Below are positions 32,701 to 42,016 of a stretch of DNA of 64,000 nt, in pieces (within the stretch, counting starts at the first letter, position 1; every line of letters begins with the position of its first letter). The position numbers were made by a program, and so were the translations under genes. Source of the stretch: Paramyrothecium sp. XJ0827. Lineage: Eukaryota; Ascomycota; Sordariomycetes; Hypocreales; Stachybotryaceae. The notes beneath the pieces are model-generated. The model was not told the DNA's origin, made no database searches, and was given only the letters and a program-made list of their open reading frames with translations. The DNA lies in assembly GCA_020881915.1 (NCBI GenBank), contig JAJFPB010000004.1, positions 2,666,001 to 2,730,000 on the forward strand. The letters are read 5' to 3'.

Positions 32701-33454
32701 GGTAGATATTCTCTCATCTGAGGGTCACCTCAACGCCATGAATGCCATGGAAATGTCACAAATGGTCGTTCAAGCAGTCTGGGACCGGGACAGCCCTCTC
32801 AAGCAGATTCCTCACTTCACACCAGAAGTAGTGGAGGCGGCGAATGCATTTGGGTACGTACATTATGAAGCAAACAACATTGACAGGATTTCAGACACTA
32901 ACGTTGTATGTAGAATCAAGGACGTATTTGACTTCATGGAAGCCATGAATCCTGATGAAAACCCTGACTACGCCAAGCTTGTGAAACGTCTTGGTCTCTC
33001 TCAGAATCAATTGGCGCAGGCCGCAAACTTTACAAACGAGAAGTACCCTGACTTGGAGCTTGAACACGAGGTCCTTGAAGAGGACGAGATCAGGGCTGGG
33101 GAGCCAGCGTATCTGAGCGTCAAGATCACACGAAACATCGATGAAGACGACGGCGAATACGACTCTACAGTCCATGCTCCCTTCTATCCCTCGAAAAAGA
33201 TGGAAAATTGGTGGTTGGTGGTTGGCGACGAGTCTACCAAGAATTTGTTGGCTATCAAGCGGGTGACGATTGGACGTGAGCTGAATGTGAAACTTGAGTA
33301 TACTGTGCCAGCGCCTGGGGCACATCAGCTCAAGCTATTCCTCATGAGCGACAGTTATATTGGTGTCGATCAAGAACGGGAGTTTGCTGTCACTGCGGCC
33401 GAGGGTATGGACGTGGATGACGAGGACGATGAGGATGGCGACGATGACGAGTGA
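26768..33454 (+). CDS. BRR2: Pre-mRNA-splicing RNA helicase BRR2 (U5 snRNP, Ski2-like)
   Basis: Two exons, 26768-32853 and 32914-33454; 2208 residues, normal for fungal Brr2. The first in-frame ATG gives MSDPHRDVSQYKYSAMSNLV, the family's typical start. An acidic N-terminal region (about 195-300) is followed by two helicase cassettes. Cassette 1 has Walker A CAPTGSGKT (about 547), DEIH (660), SAT motif GLSATLPN and QMLGRAGRPQFD, then winged helix and Sec63 units. Cassette 2 has GAPTGSGKT (about 1397) and DEIH (about 1505), but the SAT motif is replaced by ALSVSLAN and the motif VI arginines are degenerate (HMFGKALRPSKD), as expected of the inactive, regulatory cassette. Brr2 unwinds U4/U6 during spliceosome activation. 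The 60-bp intron near the 3' end is frame-neutral and has no stop; it is inferred from GTACGT..TGTAG and from restoring GIKDVFDFMEAM. Confidence 0.96.
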   Translation: MSDPHRDVSQYKYSAMSNLVLQADRRFITRRTDEATGDPESLAGRLSIRDMGSRGGREEVPKQKKQPGLPEVERGGLREGEDILLREQRKRNADAAQNRGLGVLGANEPLVEGITYRPRTAATRATFDLIVTIVATNLGDVPHEVVRSAADAVLEYLKDDDLKDLDKKKEIDDILGSSLNPKQFNELVNLGKKITDYDAQDDDDDVEMGANGDDAEIDERQGVAVAFDEDEDEEEAIVNEVRDESSEDEEDDAEENADAANKAQDGAGLEDDEMILDSGPVTGQDEQKDKPSILARDIDAFWLQRQIGALYPDAHEQTDKTKEALRILSGEPDESGGEEKTLREIENDLMELFDFEHHELVQKLVENREKVYWLTKLARAEAAEDKANVEREMASEGLQEILNELHGKTADDNGKRKADIKMDIDVPASFTEASTKTERPEGQLVGGLQPKKVINLDNLVFDQGNHLMTNPKVRLPEGSTKRTFKGYEEIHVPAPKKRNDPDDVLIPITDMPEWSRTPFSTAKSLNKIQSKCFPTAFEDDGNMLICAPTGSGKTNVAMLTILREIGKHRNPTTGDIDLDSFKIVYIAPLKALVQEQVGNFGKRLEPYGIQVSELTGDRQLTKQQISETQIIVTTPEKWDVITRKATDLTYTNLVRLVIIDEIHLLHDDRGPVIESIVSRTIRKTEQTGEPVRIVGLSATLPNYRDVASFLRVDVKTGLFHFDSSFRPCPLRQEFIGVTDRKPIKQLKTMNDVTYNKVIEHVGTKRNQMIIFVHSRKDTAKTARYIRDKCLELDTINQILKHDAGSREVLSEAAAQATDTDLKDILPYGFGIHHAGMNRADRTDVEDLFSAGSIQVLVCTATLAWGVNLPAHTVIIKGTQVYSPEKGSWVELSPQDVLQMLGRAGRPQFDTYGEGIIITTQGEMQYYLSLLNQQLPIESQFVSKLVDNLNAEIVLGNVRTRDEGVEWLGYTYLFVRMLRSPGLYQVGAEYEDDSALEQKRVDLIHSAATALKKSNLIKYDEKTGRLQSTELGRIASHYYITSASMDTYNNLIQPSITTIELFRVFSLSSEFKFIPVRQDEKLELAQLLGRVPIPVKESIEEPHAKINVLLQAYISRLKLEGLALMADMVYVTQSAGRILRAVFEIALKKGWASVAKTALDLCKMAEKRMWPTMSPLRQFPGCPREVVQKAERIDVSWSSYFDLDPPRMGELLGMPRAGRTVCGLVAKFPRVDVQAQVQPITRSMLRIDLSITPNFEWDDSVHGAAENFWIIVEDSDGEDILYHDTFLLRKDYAESETNEHVVDFTVPITDPMPPNYFVSVISDRWMHAETRLPVPFHKLILPEKFPPHTELLELQPLPVSALKVSEYVDLYPDWKQFNRIQTQTFNSLYKTDQNVFIGAPTGSGKTVCAEFALLRHWSQDASGQGRAVYIAPSQELVDARYQEWQKRLSHLSGGKEIVKLTGETATDLKLLESGDLILATPTQWDVLSRQWKRRKNVQTVQLFIADEIHLLGGQMGYVYEIIVSRMHYIRTQTELPMRIVALSVSLANARDIGEWIDAKKHDIYNFSPHVRPVPLELHIQSFSTPHFPSLMLAMAKPTYLAITQMSPDKPAMVFVPNRKQTRNTARDILAACFADDDEDRFLHADVQGLRPLLDRVQEEALAEALSHGVGYYHEALSQSDKRIVRHLYDNGAIQVLVASRDVCWELSTTAHLVIVMGTQYFEGREHRYVDYPLSEVLHMFGKALRPSKDGRGRGVLMVPQVKRDYYKKFLNEALPVESHLHNYLHDAFVTEISTKMIESGDDAINWTTFTYFYRRLLANPSYYSLTSTTHEGLSNYMSDLVEATLRELGESKIIEYDEEDGSVMPQNAAMIAAYYNISYITMQTFLLSLSTRTKLKGILEIVTSATEFETIQIRRHEERLLRRIYDRIPVKMSQPVYDSPHFKAFILLQAHFSRMQLPIDLAKDQEILISRVLSLLSAMVDILSSEGHLNAMNAMEMSQMVVQAVWDRDSPLKQIPHFTPEVVEAANAFGYVHYEANNIDRISDTNVVCRIKDVFDFMEAMNPDENPDYAKLVKRLGLSQNQLAQAANFTNEKYPDLELEHEVLEEDEIRAGEPAYLSVKITRNIDEDDGEYDSTVHAPFYPSKKMENWWLVVGDESTKNLLAIKRVTIGRELNVKLEYTVPAPGAHQLKLFLMSDSYIGVDQEREFAVTAAEGMDVDDEDDEDGDDDE

Positions 33455-34128
33455 TGGGGGCAAGCGTGACTATTGTATTCAGAGCTACTCCTTACGGCCA
33501 TGTATATTAAATTTAGGACCAAAGTTGATATGTTGCATGTCGGATTGAGATGCTGGTTGGCAATAAGTGCATGGTGACTTCGCGCAGCTCATCCATGGGA
33601 TAAACACCACACTCTCCTAAGCCAAGCCATGCGTTGCACCGGAGTCCTTCCACTCTACGTGGTATCGGCACATTAAAAACAATCTAAATCCGAAAGCTTG
33701 TCAGGTCTTCAAAGCTAAGAGCTCCACCTAGCCATGCTTGGATGTAGTGATCCCACCTTTGGTGCCTCGGCTGGTGTCTCTGAGATAGCTCTGAAGGGAA
33801 ATGGCTTTGATCACGTGATGAGCTATCCAAAGTGACGTTGAAGGCATCGAACCTCCCTGCTAAGATACTGCAGCCAATCTCTTACTCTAGGTTGTTTTTT
33901 CTTCCATCACCCACACCTGGCGCAGAACGCGGGAGAAGCTTTCAAAGTCATCGCGCACCTCTATTCTTGCAAACTCCGATTCATTGCGCATCGCGTCCCG
34001 TGCTACTTTATATTCGCCCGCGACGCGATTGATCACGCGTTCTGATCCTCAACTCTCCTCTCTCTCAAGCTCAACAACCTCTGTGTGACGGTGATTCGGG
34101 GCGTCTCGAATCGCCATCTTCGTACGCC
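33455..34128. other. Intergenic gap; 3' flank of BRR2 and promoter of PWWP gene
   Basis: 674 bp. The left part should contain the BRR2 terminator and the right part a CT-rich leader (CTCAACTCTCCTCTCTCTCAAG near 34048-34070) before the ATG at 34129. No additional gene is supported. Confidence 0.5.
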
Positions 34129-36211
34129 ATGGCAGACCAGCCCAACGAGAAGCCTGAAGCGGCTGCGCCCGCATCCCCTCCCGCTGCGCAGGAAAACACA
34201 GCTGGTGACACCAAGGTCAGCGAGGGTGAATTGGCCGGCAAGCAAGACGCTGATGCGCAGACCGGCACTGAGGAAAGCAAGAGTCAAGCAGGTATGTGTT
34301 CAACCCGTGTAGCGCGTCTCGCCGTTGCATTACAGCCACGCGCCAAAGCGCCACCAGATGTATGGTCGGGTTGGCGGCAAACGCCTTGCAGCACTGTTTT
34401 TATGAAGCTAACTTGAGTTTCCAAAACAGAGCCCGAAACAACCGAGAAGAAGGAGAGCGCAGAAGAAAGTTCGATTGAGAAGCCTGAGCCGGACGTGAAG
34501 ACATCAACAGACGTCGAGATGAAGGACGCACCCGAAGAAGGAGCAGGCGACGAGGCTGCTCCAGCGGACACGTCTGTAGCCGAAACTCCTTCGGCCAAGA
34601 ACAAAGCCCGTCGCAAGTCGACGGCTGGCGAATCCAAGACGAAGACGCTAAATAAGAAGGGCTCAAAGGCTCGTCTTACGCATATCGATGCGAAGCCGGG
34701 CGATCACTTCCTAGTGAAGCTGAAGGGCTTCCCTGCCTGGCCCGCCATTGTTTGCGACGAGTCAATGCTGCCTTTGGCTCTTATCAACAGCCGTCCAGTC
34801 ACTGCAGCGAAGCCTGACGGCAGCTACGCAGAAGCCTATGCCGACGGAGGTAAACGCGTCAACGACAGGTCCTTCCCTGTCATGTACCTTTCTACAAACG
34901 AATTGTGAGCTCTAGGCCCCGCTCGAGATGATTTGGCTAATCTAACGTGTTCTTCTAGTGGTTGGGTATCCAACACAGCACTCTCTGAGCTGAGCTCTGA
35001 GAAGGCAAAGGAGACGATTACCGACAAAATGCGCAAAGACTTGAGAGCAGCTTTCGACCTGGCTGTGGAGCACCACTCCCTTGACTACTACAAGGATATT
35101 CTTAAGAAGTTTGAAGAGGACCTGGCTGAAGCAGCCGCAGCCGCCGCAACCCCGAAGAAGTCGAAGAAGGGCAAATCCAAGGCGGACGATGCCGACGATA
35201 TGGACGTTGATGATGCCGATGACGGAACCAAATCCAAATCTAAGAAACGCAAGGCCGAGGATGATGTCGCAGTGAGTTCCTTGGCGAAACCGACTTTGAA
35301 GCTCGCATATGCTAACAAATTTGGCCTAGCAGACACCGCAACGACCTGACTCCGTTAAGAAGCCCAAGATCAAGCTCAACACGTCGTCCACGCCGAAGGC
35401 TGCGAACGGCACTGCTACCCCAAAGTCCAAGAACGAGTCTGCCGCCAAACCCAAGTCGAAGCCCAAGAAGGGAAAGGAAGGCGCGGATAAGAAGAGCGAG
35501 GCAGCCAAGGAAGTGAAGATGACCCCTGAAGAGCGCCATGCGCGCAAGGAGGTACGCAGTCTAAAACATCAGGACAATGGATGATAAAGTGCTCGCTTTA
35601 CTGACAGCATGTACAGAAGGAGGTACTCTACCTCAGACACAAGCTCCAGCGGGGTCTCTTGACTAGAGATCAGCAACCTCAAGAGTCCGAAATGAAGCAG
35701 ATGTCCGACTTTATCGCTATGCTCGAGAATTTCGCGGACCTCGAAGTTTCTATCATCCGGGCGACGAAGATAAACAAGGTGCTGAAGGCAATTCTCAAGC
35801 TTGATTCCATCCCTCGTGAGGAGGAGTTCCGTTTCAAAGAACGATCTCAGGGACTTTTGGACAAGTGGAACAAGCTCATGGCGGGAGATGCCGTTCCAGG
35901 CAATTCCGCGGCGCCAAATGGCGTCAATGGTACCGCCGAGTCCCATGTAGAGAAAGACGCAGAAACAAACGGCGTCAAGGGCGCGGCTAGCCAGGCCAAG
36001 GACGAAGTTGGGGATGCGACTGAAGGCGGTGCTGAGGGAAACGAGAAAGAAACGCCCACTGCTGTGGAGACAAAGACCACCGATGCGGCAGAGGAGGGTG
36101 AGAAACAGGAGTCCACCACGGAGGTATGATTTCCCAGCGTGTTTGCAGGTCGACCTCGACTGACTAGTTCAGACTACTGCCCCCTCCGAGGCTGTTGAGG
36201 CTACGGCATAG
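34129..36211 (+). CDS. PWWP-domain chromatin protein with LEDGF/TFIIS-N-like C-terminal domain
   Basis: Six exons: 34129-34291, 34430-34904, 34959-35271, 35330-35551, 35617-36123 and 36173-36211; about 572 residues. The acidic, Lys/Glu-rich N-terminus is followed by a PWWP domain at about residues 180-255 (GDHFLVKLKGFPAWPAIV, with the PxWP aromatic cage region, to STNEFGWV split by intron 2). Lys-rich low-complexity linkers (KKSKKGKSK, KSKPKKGKEG) probably hold nuclear signals. A helical region at about 390-485 (EVLYLRHKLQRGLL...MSDFIAMLENF...INKVLKAILKLD) resembles the TFIIS-N/LEDGF integrase-binding fold. PWWP domains read H3K36me in nucleosomes (established for Pdp3, Ioc4 and LEDGF). A Pdp3-like role is inferred. 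The intron 3 acceptor could be either of two AGs 3 bp apart (35329 or 35332), which would give one residue of difference. Confidence 0.85.
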
Positions 36212-37111
36212 AATTCTAACGAGACCGAGAACACCGCAAAGCCTCTTCTGGTCGACAGGCATGGGCCATTTCTGGAAGGGTAGGTGTTTGTCGCGTGCCA
36301 TTCCATTTTCTTTATTGCGGCGTCAGGATGGGGTTTTCCTCTCGTTTTCAACCTTAAGCCTACATTGACCGGAGCCTGAATTTGGGCTCATGTATGATTA
36401 CATCGCTGGAAAAGAGCGGTGACGGCCCGGAGGAGCGAGCAGTCACCAAAGCAAAGCTGGTTTGGGAGTGGCGATGTTTCGGGCAGCTTTGGGGGCAGCT
36501 CCGACGAGGATCGGGCAGGTGTTGAGTAGGAAATGGTCAAGAGTGGAGGAGGGCCGCCGACTACCATGGGCATACTAGGGTGGAAAGATGTGAACAAGCA
36601 AATGCAAAAGGCTACAGGGTGACTTCTGTTTTATGAGACCGGTGCTAGGAAGTTGATTACTTTGGGAATTATGATGAGGGACACGGAGTATCTTCGCTGA
36701 GAACCAGTTCAGATTGCCTTTCAACGGCACGACTTTAAACGCTTTGTGCTTCTTCCTTTTCACCTACGCGGTCCGGGTCATCGTGATGATTTAACTGTTT
36801 GGCGTAAAGTGAGAAAAACACGCGTCACAGGCGCGTCTGCGTTCAAGCTCCGTCTGACCATCGGCTGTGGCATCTCGCGGTAACTCGATGCATCGGACTG
36901 CGTGACATGTTGATAAATGAGCACTGAAGCCTACCTTACTACCGTGCCGTACCGTGCCGTGCCGTGACTTACCAAAGTCTTCAGATAATGGTAGTGTGCA
37001 CAGTGCAAACACTGTATGCTCACCTTGCCTTGTCCCAGCAGCTCAGACGCGTTATTCGACCTCGATCACTTACCAATCCTGTAGCCACGGTGTCTGTTAC
37101 ACGTAGCTAGG
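36212..37111. other. Intergenic gap before ORC3
   Basis: 900 bp. Contains the PWWP gene's 3' flank, a short TGCCG-type tandem repeat at 36941-36967 and the ORC3 promoter. No coding frame is supported. Confidence 0.45.
36941..36967 (+). repeat. Short tandem repeat of CCGTG/CCGTA
   Basis: Five near-perfect 5-bp units (ACCGTGCCGTACCGTGCCGTG...) about 145 bp upstream of the ORC3 start codon. It could be a length-variable site; no role is inferred. Confidence 0.6.
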
Positions 37112-39579
37112 ATGGCTTCAGACGATGCAGCTCGCGGATTCTTCAATCAAGACGACCTCCAGGTAGGAATATTGGCGGGATGCGGGCCCCTCTGTCCTGA
37201 GATTAGTATTCTGAGACGCGCTGCCAGGTAGCCTACGTTTTCGATCCTGACGCAGACGAAGCCCGACATGAACGGCCACAGAAGCGTCGCCGGGTGTCGA
37301 AACAAGCCCATCGCGTAGACGATGACTCCGAGCCCGCTCTGCTGTTTGTTCCGCTGTTGAATGGCGTGGAAGAGGCTCGATTTACCCAGCTACGGCAAGC
37401 CCTCTTCTCCTCCACCTGGGTCATGATAGAACAGCGTTTGAACGTGAGCTCACGCATGATATATCCTTGTTGGCGCTCCCACAGACTGATCGGCCTAGAA
37501 AATATTACGAAACGCCAACTCAACCACCTTGGATGAAGTAAGCTCATTTGTCAACAGGGCGGACACGGAGAGGTAGGATGCTGCAGCTATGCTACAACAT
37601 GGTAAAGAGCTGACGGCTATCTCATAGCCCCGATCGAATTCCATCTGTATTCATCATCACAGGGCCAAACATTGCCTCCCAGGATCTGCTTTTTGCGCAG
37701 CTTTCAGAGAAATTGCAGTCTTCCCCTGAGACAAGCCCGAGTATATTCGTGAGGCTGCGTTCTCCAGAGGCGTCTACGCTCAAGGCAACGCTCAAGAAAA
37801 TAATTCGGGATGCTACGACGAGGGTGGCCGAATATAACGAGGACGACGATGACGACCTGCAGATAGAATCTGAACAGCCTGTGCGTAGGGTAGCAGCCAC
37901 CTGGCTCACACTTTTACTAACAGTTGACAGGGACGACGGTATCTCGACTATGATCTGGAGGCTCTTTACGCTTACTCGAAAACAAATGGCTGCAAGCACA
38001 TTTTTGTGGCGCTGGAAGACAGCGAAGGGTTTGATAGTGGCTTGCTTTCCGAACTCATTCAACTCCTCGGGTATGGTCCATCTTTGCTTCATAGTGATCA
38101 AAAGACTAACGTATCCAAGGTCGTGGAGGCAAAGAATACCATTTACTCTGCTCTTTGGAATCGCTACATCGGTCGACCTCCTTCAGGCACGTCTTCTGAA
38201 GTCAGCGTGTCGCATAATTCACGGTGCACAGTTCGACGTGGTTCAGAGTGGAACACTATTAGAAACGATTATGGAGAAAGCCGTGATGTCGGGCAGCGTG
38301 CCCTTGCAACTCGGGAAGCCCCTTTTGCAGAGCATGCTAGATCGTCAGCAGAATGAGGTGGTAGGAATTCAAAGTTTCATCAGCTCACTGAAGGTCTGCT
38401 CACCCCTTACGATACAACAAACCTGACGCTGACTGGAGTTTTAAGTATGCCTATATGAGTCACTTCTTTGCCAACTCGCTCAGTGTGCTCCCATTCATTG
38501 AGGCCGAAACCGACGGCTTCCTCCAGCCTGAGCATCTACAAGCAATTCGAAACCTGCCATCTTTCCGAAGACATGTGGAAGATCTCGTTGCAACCGGCAC
38601 TGTAGAGACACTTCAGCGAGCTCGATCATGGTTAGAGGATGATGCGTGGCTTGTTTCCGAATCGAAGAAAACTAATACTCAACGGGAAGAATGGAATGGC
38701 AGTTTTCTTCGCTCGCTCCTCATCATTGCGGCCACCGAAACCTCGGCTCGCCCACCTAGTAAGGAGTATGTCAGTCTGTCAGGTGAAGGCATTTCCCTTG
38801 CGGAAATGCCACACGTCCTCAGTAACATCCGAAAGCTCGATGCTAGCGGGCTTGCCATCATGCTGCGGCGAGTCGTGAGTTTGCTTGGGCAGGGGGATGA
38901 AGACTTCGACTTGGGTGCACCAGCCAACTTGGAAGACATTCGGCTCAAAGGTTTATTCGAAGAGCAACTCAAGAAGCTTGAAGAGCTATTGATGACCACA
39001 AGTGACAACGGTGTCTCCCTTCGAAGCAAATACAATGGACAAAGCAAGGTCATGCGTACAACCGTGATAGCGCAGAAAGTACAGCTCAGCCAAGACTCGG
39101 CATCATATCGGGATGAGGACAAGCTATTTACCGACATAGTTGACAGCGTCACTCAACTCATATCATCCATCGCCCCGGTCCCGCCAGCTTCGTCACTACT
39201 CTTCTCGGAATGTTGGGTCTACGACTCCAAGAGTCCCTTACGGGATGTCTTTGTCCCACGTCCACAAAGCGTCTTCGAGCGCAGCTTTACCCACCCGCAC
39301 GATTACCTTGCATGCTCCTGCTGCAAAGAAGCTGACGGGGCCATGCCAGCAACCTGGCCCAGTACGTCAATATTGTATCGGATGTACCTCGAAACAGGCA
39401 ACCTCATTAACGTTGCTGACCTCTGGTCGGCTTTCCGGGCGGTCGTCTGCGACGAATGCAAGGACGATCGACAAGCGCTTGTTATGTTTTACAAAGGGCT
39501 TTCAGAGCTGCGGTCATTGGGCTTTGTTAAGCCAACCAAGAAGAAAGCGGATCATATTGCAAAACTCAAATGGCTTTGA
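37112..39579 (+). CDS. ORC3: Origin recognition complex subunit 3
   Basis: Seven exons: 37112-37162, 37228-37443, 37499-37572, 37628-37880, 37931-38070, 38120-38393 and 38446-39579; 713 residues. The start MASDDAARGFFNQDDLQ|VAYVF gives a normal short first exon. A basic patch (RPQKRRRV) follows. The AAA+-like region contains RIPSVFIITGPNIASQDLL, HIFVALEDSEGFDSGLLSELIQLL and IPFTLLFGIATSVDLL. The diagnostic Orc3 segment is ISSLK|YAYMSHFFANSLSV (exon 6/7 junction), followed by a helical insert and a C-terminal winged helix (TSILYRMYLETGNLINVADLWSAF). Walker motifs are degenerate, as is normal for Orc3. Known role: part of ORC, which licenses replication origins by loading Cdc6/Cdt1/MCM. The many small introns explain why no single frame spans the N-terminal third. 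Confidence 0.92.
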
Positions 39580-40375
39580 GCAAAGTCTTTCTGCATTGTG
39601 AATGGGAGAATGTTTGGAACAAATGTCTTGGGCGAAAGAGGTAGTCTTATGGGGCGCTGTCTGGGGTTCGCCGGCAGCATCTCTTTGCCCAGCACGTGCC
39701 ATATCCATCAATAACCGAGAACATTTCCAGACCCGGACGGCTCCAGCCAGCAAACTCTTTTGTGTCTGATTTGTTTCAAAGCCTTTGCAGGTTCAGCATT
39801 CCACAGTCGGGGTGTGTCTCACTCCCGCACACCACCCAGCCGATTCCGTCCACCACACCGACAGGTTGGCACCCATTTGGTCTTGTCTTAACGAAATGGG
39901 AGCTGAACCGGATTCGTCCGTCATTCATTGCAAAAATGATCAAAGACTCCATGCATTGCCCGGCCCGGAATAAAGAGCACGAGGCGCCTGAAAGGACGCC
40001 TTCGGCGGCAGAGATTTTGGTAACATGACGCGAACATACAAGAGGACCGCCACGGCACACCTCTGGTTCACTACACGATTTTTCATTTTCACTTCCTTCG
40101 TCTGGGCTTTCATCAATCGTTTAGAAAACCACGCACCTGTAGACCTTTCGTTCTATTGCATACATCGTCGTAGGCTTCTGTGGCACGACCAGCATCTAGA
40201 ACTAAGCCAAACACATTGCTTGATTGTCATTCATTCACTTTTTTTTTAATTTTTAATTACAATTCGGAGTGGGAGAACCCTTTGGCTCGTTGTAGCTACC
40301 AATATCTACTCGACGCCTTAATTGGATACACAGTCAACATCTACCCACACAACCAGTGTGTCACAGCCTGTCAAG
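39580..40375. other. Intergenic gap
   Basis: 796 bp between the ORC3 stop and the next ATG on the same strand. It contains the ORC3 3' flank and an AT-rich T-tract leader (TTTTTTTTTAATTTTTAATTAC near 40240-40260). Frames within it (39696-40028, 39776-40060) are unfamiliar and overlapping. Confidence 0.45.
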
Positions 40376-40816
40376 ATGAACAAGATGCCATCTCGCGAAT
40401 ACGACCTGTTCCTGCAACGAAGAGTGGCCAAGAATCCCGAGCTTGCTCTGAAGCTACAGCACATGGCGCTGCCGCTGTCCCCGTTGGTGCAGCTGGGCAC
40501 CGGTGCTGTGCATCCGTACTTCCCGACCACGGTCCTCAACTTCTGGCTACTGACGGACGCGCAGCTGGAGGCTCTCGCTCAATTCTATCACCAAAGGACG
40601 CCGGGCCCGCTGTCAGGTTACTACCCGTGCCCTGTGGCGTGGAGTTCCGACATGCCGCTCGAGGAAAAGCGCCGGAAGATGGGCAAATTCATCGGCTTGA
40701 GGGGCTGCGAGACGCCTATAATGCTCAAGACCGAGGAGGAGATTGCCGAAGAGGCGAGGATGGCAAGGATAACGGCGGAAGAAGAGATGTGGCGGCGGAA
40801 GCAGAACCCATGGTGA
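40376..40816 (+). CDS. Small conserved fungal protein of unknown function, 146 residues
   Basis: Single exon; ATG at 40376 (MNKMPSREYDLFLQRRVAKN) in good context (CAAGATGAA). The sequence is compact and looks constrained: LQHMALPLSPLVQLGTGAVHPYFP, FWLLTDAQLEALAQFYHQ, YYPCPVAWS and KRRKMGKFIGLRGCETP. A charged C-terminal helix (TEEEIAEEARMARITAEEEMWRRK) follows. No signal peptide or membrane segment. I recall similar hypothetical proteins in sordariomycetes but no function. Confidence 0.75.
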   Translation: MNKMPSREYDLFLQRRVAKNPELALKLQHMALPLSPLVQLGTGAVHPYFPTTVLNFWLLTDAQLEALAQFYHQRTPGPLSGYYPCPVAWSSDMPLEEKRRKMGKFIGLRGCETPIMLKTEEEIAEEARMARITAEEEMWRRKQNPW

Positions 40817-41191
40817 GGAGGGCCACCACACATGTTGCATTTTCCTTCATTCACCTCATTGTTTTCTGGCATTCTGTTGGTAGTTTTTGTTTGAGATTGG
40901 GCTTTGTCCTTTGAGCATGTGTATAGCGAGTTCACCAGCACGACGCATAGCATCATGATTGTTTTCCAGCATTAGATATCTGGTTTATCAAATACGAACC
41001 ACGACTTCCGTTTAATGCAAACGAACAGCACCCGCCCCAACTCCATTCTGTCCCATTGAGGAAATGCCATCTTGGTAAAAGCGCGACATTCCCGATCCTC
41101 CGAGTGTGCCATGTCTAATGTACAGCGCAGAGGGTGTCCCTTTTGTGTTGTAAGATTTTCATAATGTGGTCTGTGTCTTTGGCTCTCTCTC
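40817..41191. other. Convergent intergenic gap
   Basis: 375 bp between convergent stops at 40816 and 41192. Probably shared terminator sequence; nothing else seen. Confidence 0.5.
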
Positions 41192-42016
41192 TCATTTCTT
41201 GGCCTTCTTCTGGTTCTTGCTGGGGGTATCGACCAGCACGGCGTCTTCCTCACTTTGGGCTGTCGTAGGGGAGGCGGCCGCGCTCTTCTCGGGTTCGTCG
41301 AGCTCCTTCATGAACTCGGTCTGGATCTGACCGCGGCGCTTCTCCCACCACTGCTTCTCGGACTCGGATTGCGCGAAGACCTCGTCGAGGCGCTCGCGGA
41401 GGGCAGTGTTGGCGGCGATTTCGTGGGCGGACTGGAAGATGGCTTGGCCCCAATTAGGCGCGAGGGCATTGGCCTGCAAGGCTGTCAGTAAAACGACGCG
41501 TGTGCCGGGACAGAGGTGGCCCAAAAAATAGGGCAGATGGTTGGACCGACCTCGGTTACAACGTCTCGCAGCTCCTCCTCCATCTCCTTCTCGGCGCGCT
41601 GGAACCTCTGCCACAAATCATCACCAACGCTACCCCGCTGCAGCAGCGAGCTGCATGCCTGCTTGGCCGACTTGATCGCGATCAGTCTGTGGATGTCCTC
41701 GACAGCTCTTCGTAGTAGGGCGGCCCTCAAGACGCTGTCGGGGATGCGAGGCGACTTCTCCGCGCCTTCTTCGGGGGTCATGTGTAGTAGGGAGAGGTAG
41801 ATGTTGCGCTGCAGATGCGGGCCGAACCAGGGCGCGAGGTTTGCGCTTTCCGCTACACGGAGAAATGGTCAGCACGGAGATAGCAAAGAGCGCGGGGATT
41901 CGCTGCATACCGGCCTTGCGCTTGCGGTAGATGGTGGAAAAGGTCATGAGGGCACCGCTGAGAACGAGGAGGTACGCGAAGGGAAGGGCAAGGCCCTTCC
42001 AGTCTACGTCGAACAT
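41192..42016 (-). CDS. SEC66: ER translocation complex subunit Sec66 (Sec71)
   Basis: Three exons: 42016-41911, 41852-41551 and 41473-41192; 229 residues. The start MFDVDWKGL is followed by one membrane segment at about 10-30 (LPFAYLLVLSGALMTFSTIY) and the family signature YRKRKA...LAPWFGPHLQRNIYLSLLH. Further motifs are VPDS-like RIPDSVLRAALLRRAVEDIHRLI, LLQRGSVGDDLWQRF, EKEMEEELRDVVTE|ANALAPNWGQAIFQSA and QIQTEFMKELDE. The tail is Lys-rich (SKNQKKAKK). Known role: Sec66 with Sec62, Sec63 and Sec72 forms the post-translational protein-translocation complex on the Sec61 channel in the ER membrane. It is divergently arranged with NPL4 across 858 bp. Confidence 0.93.
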
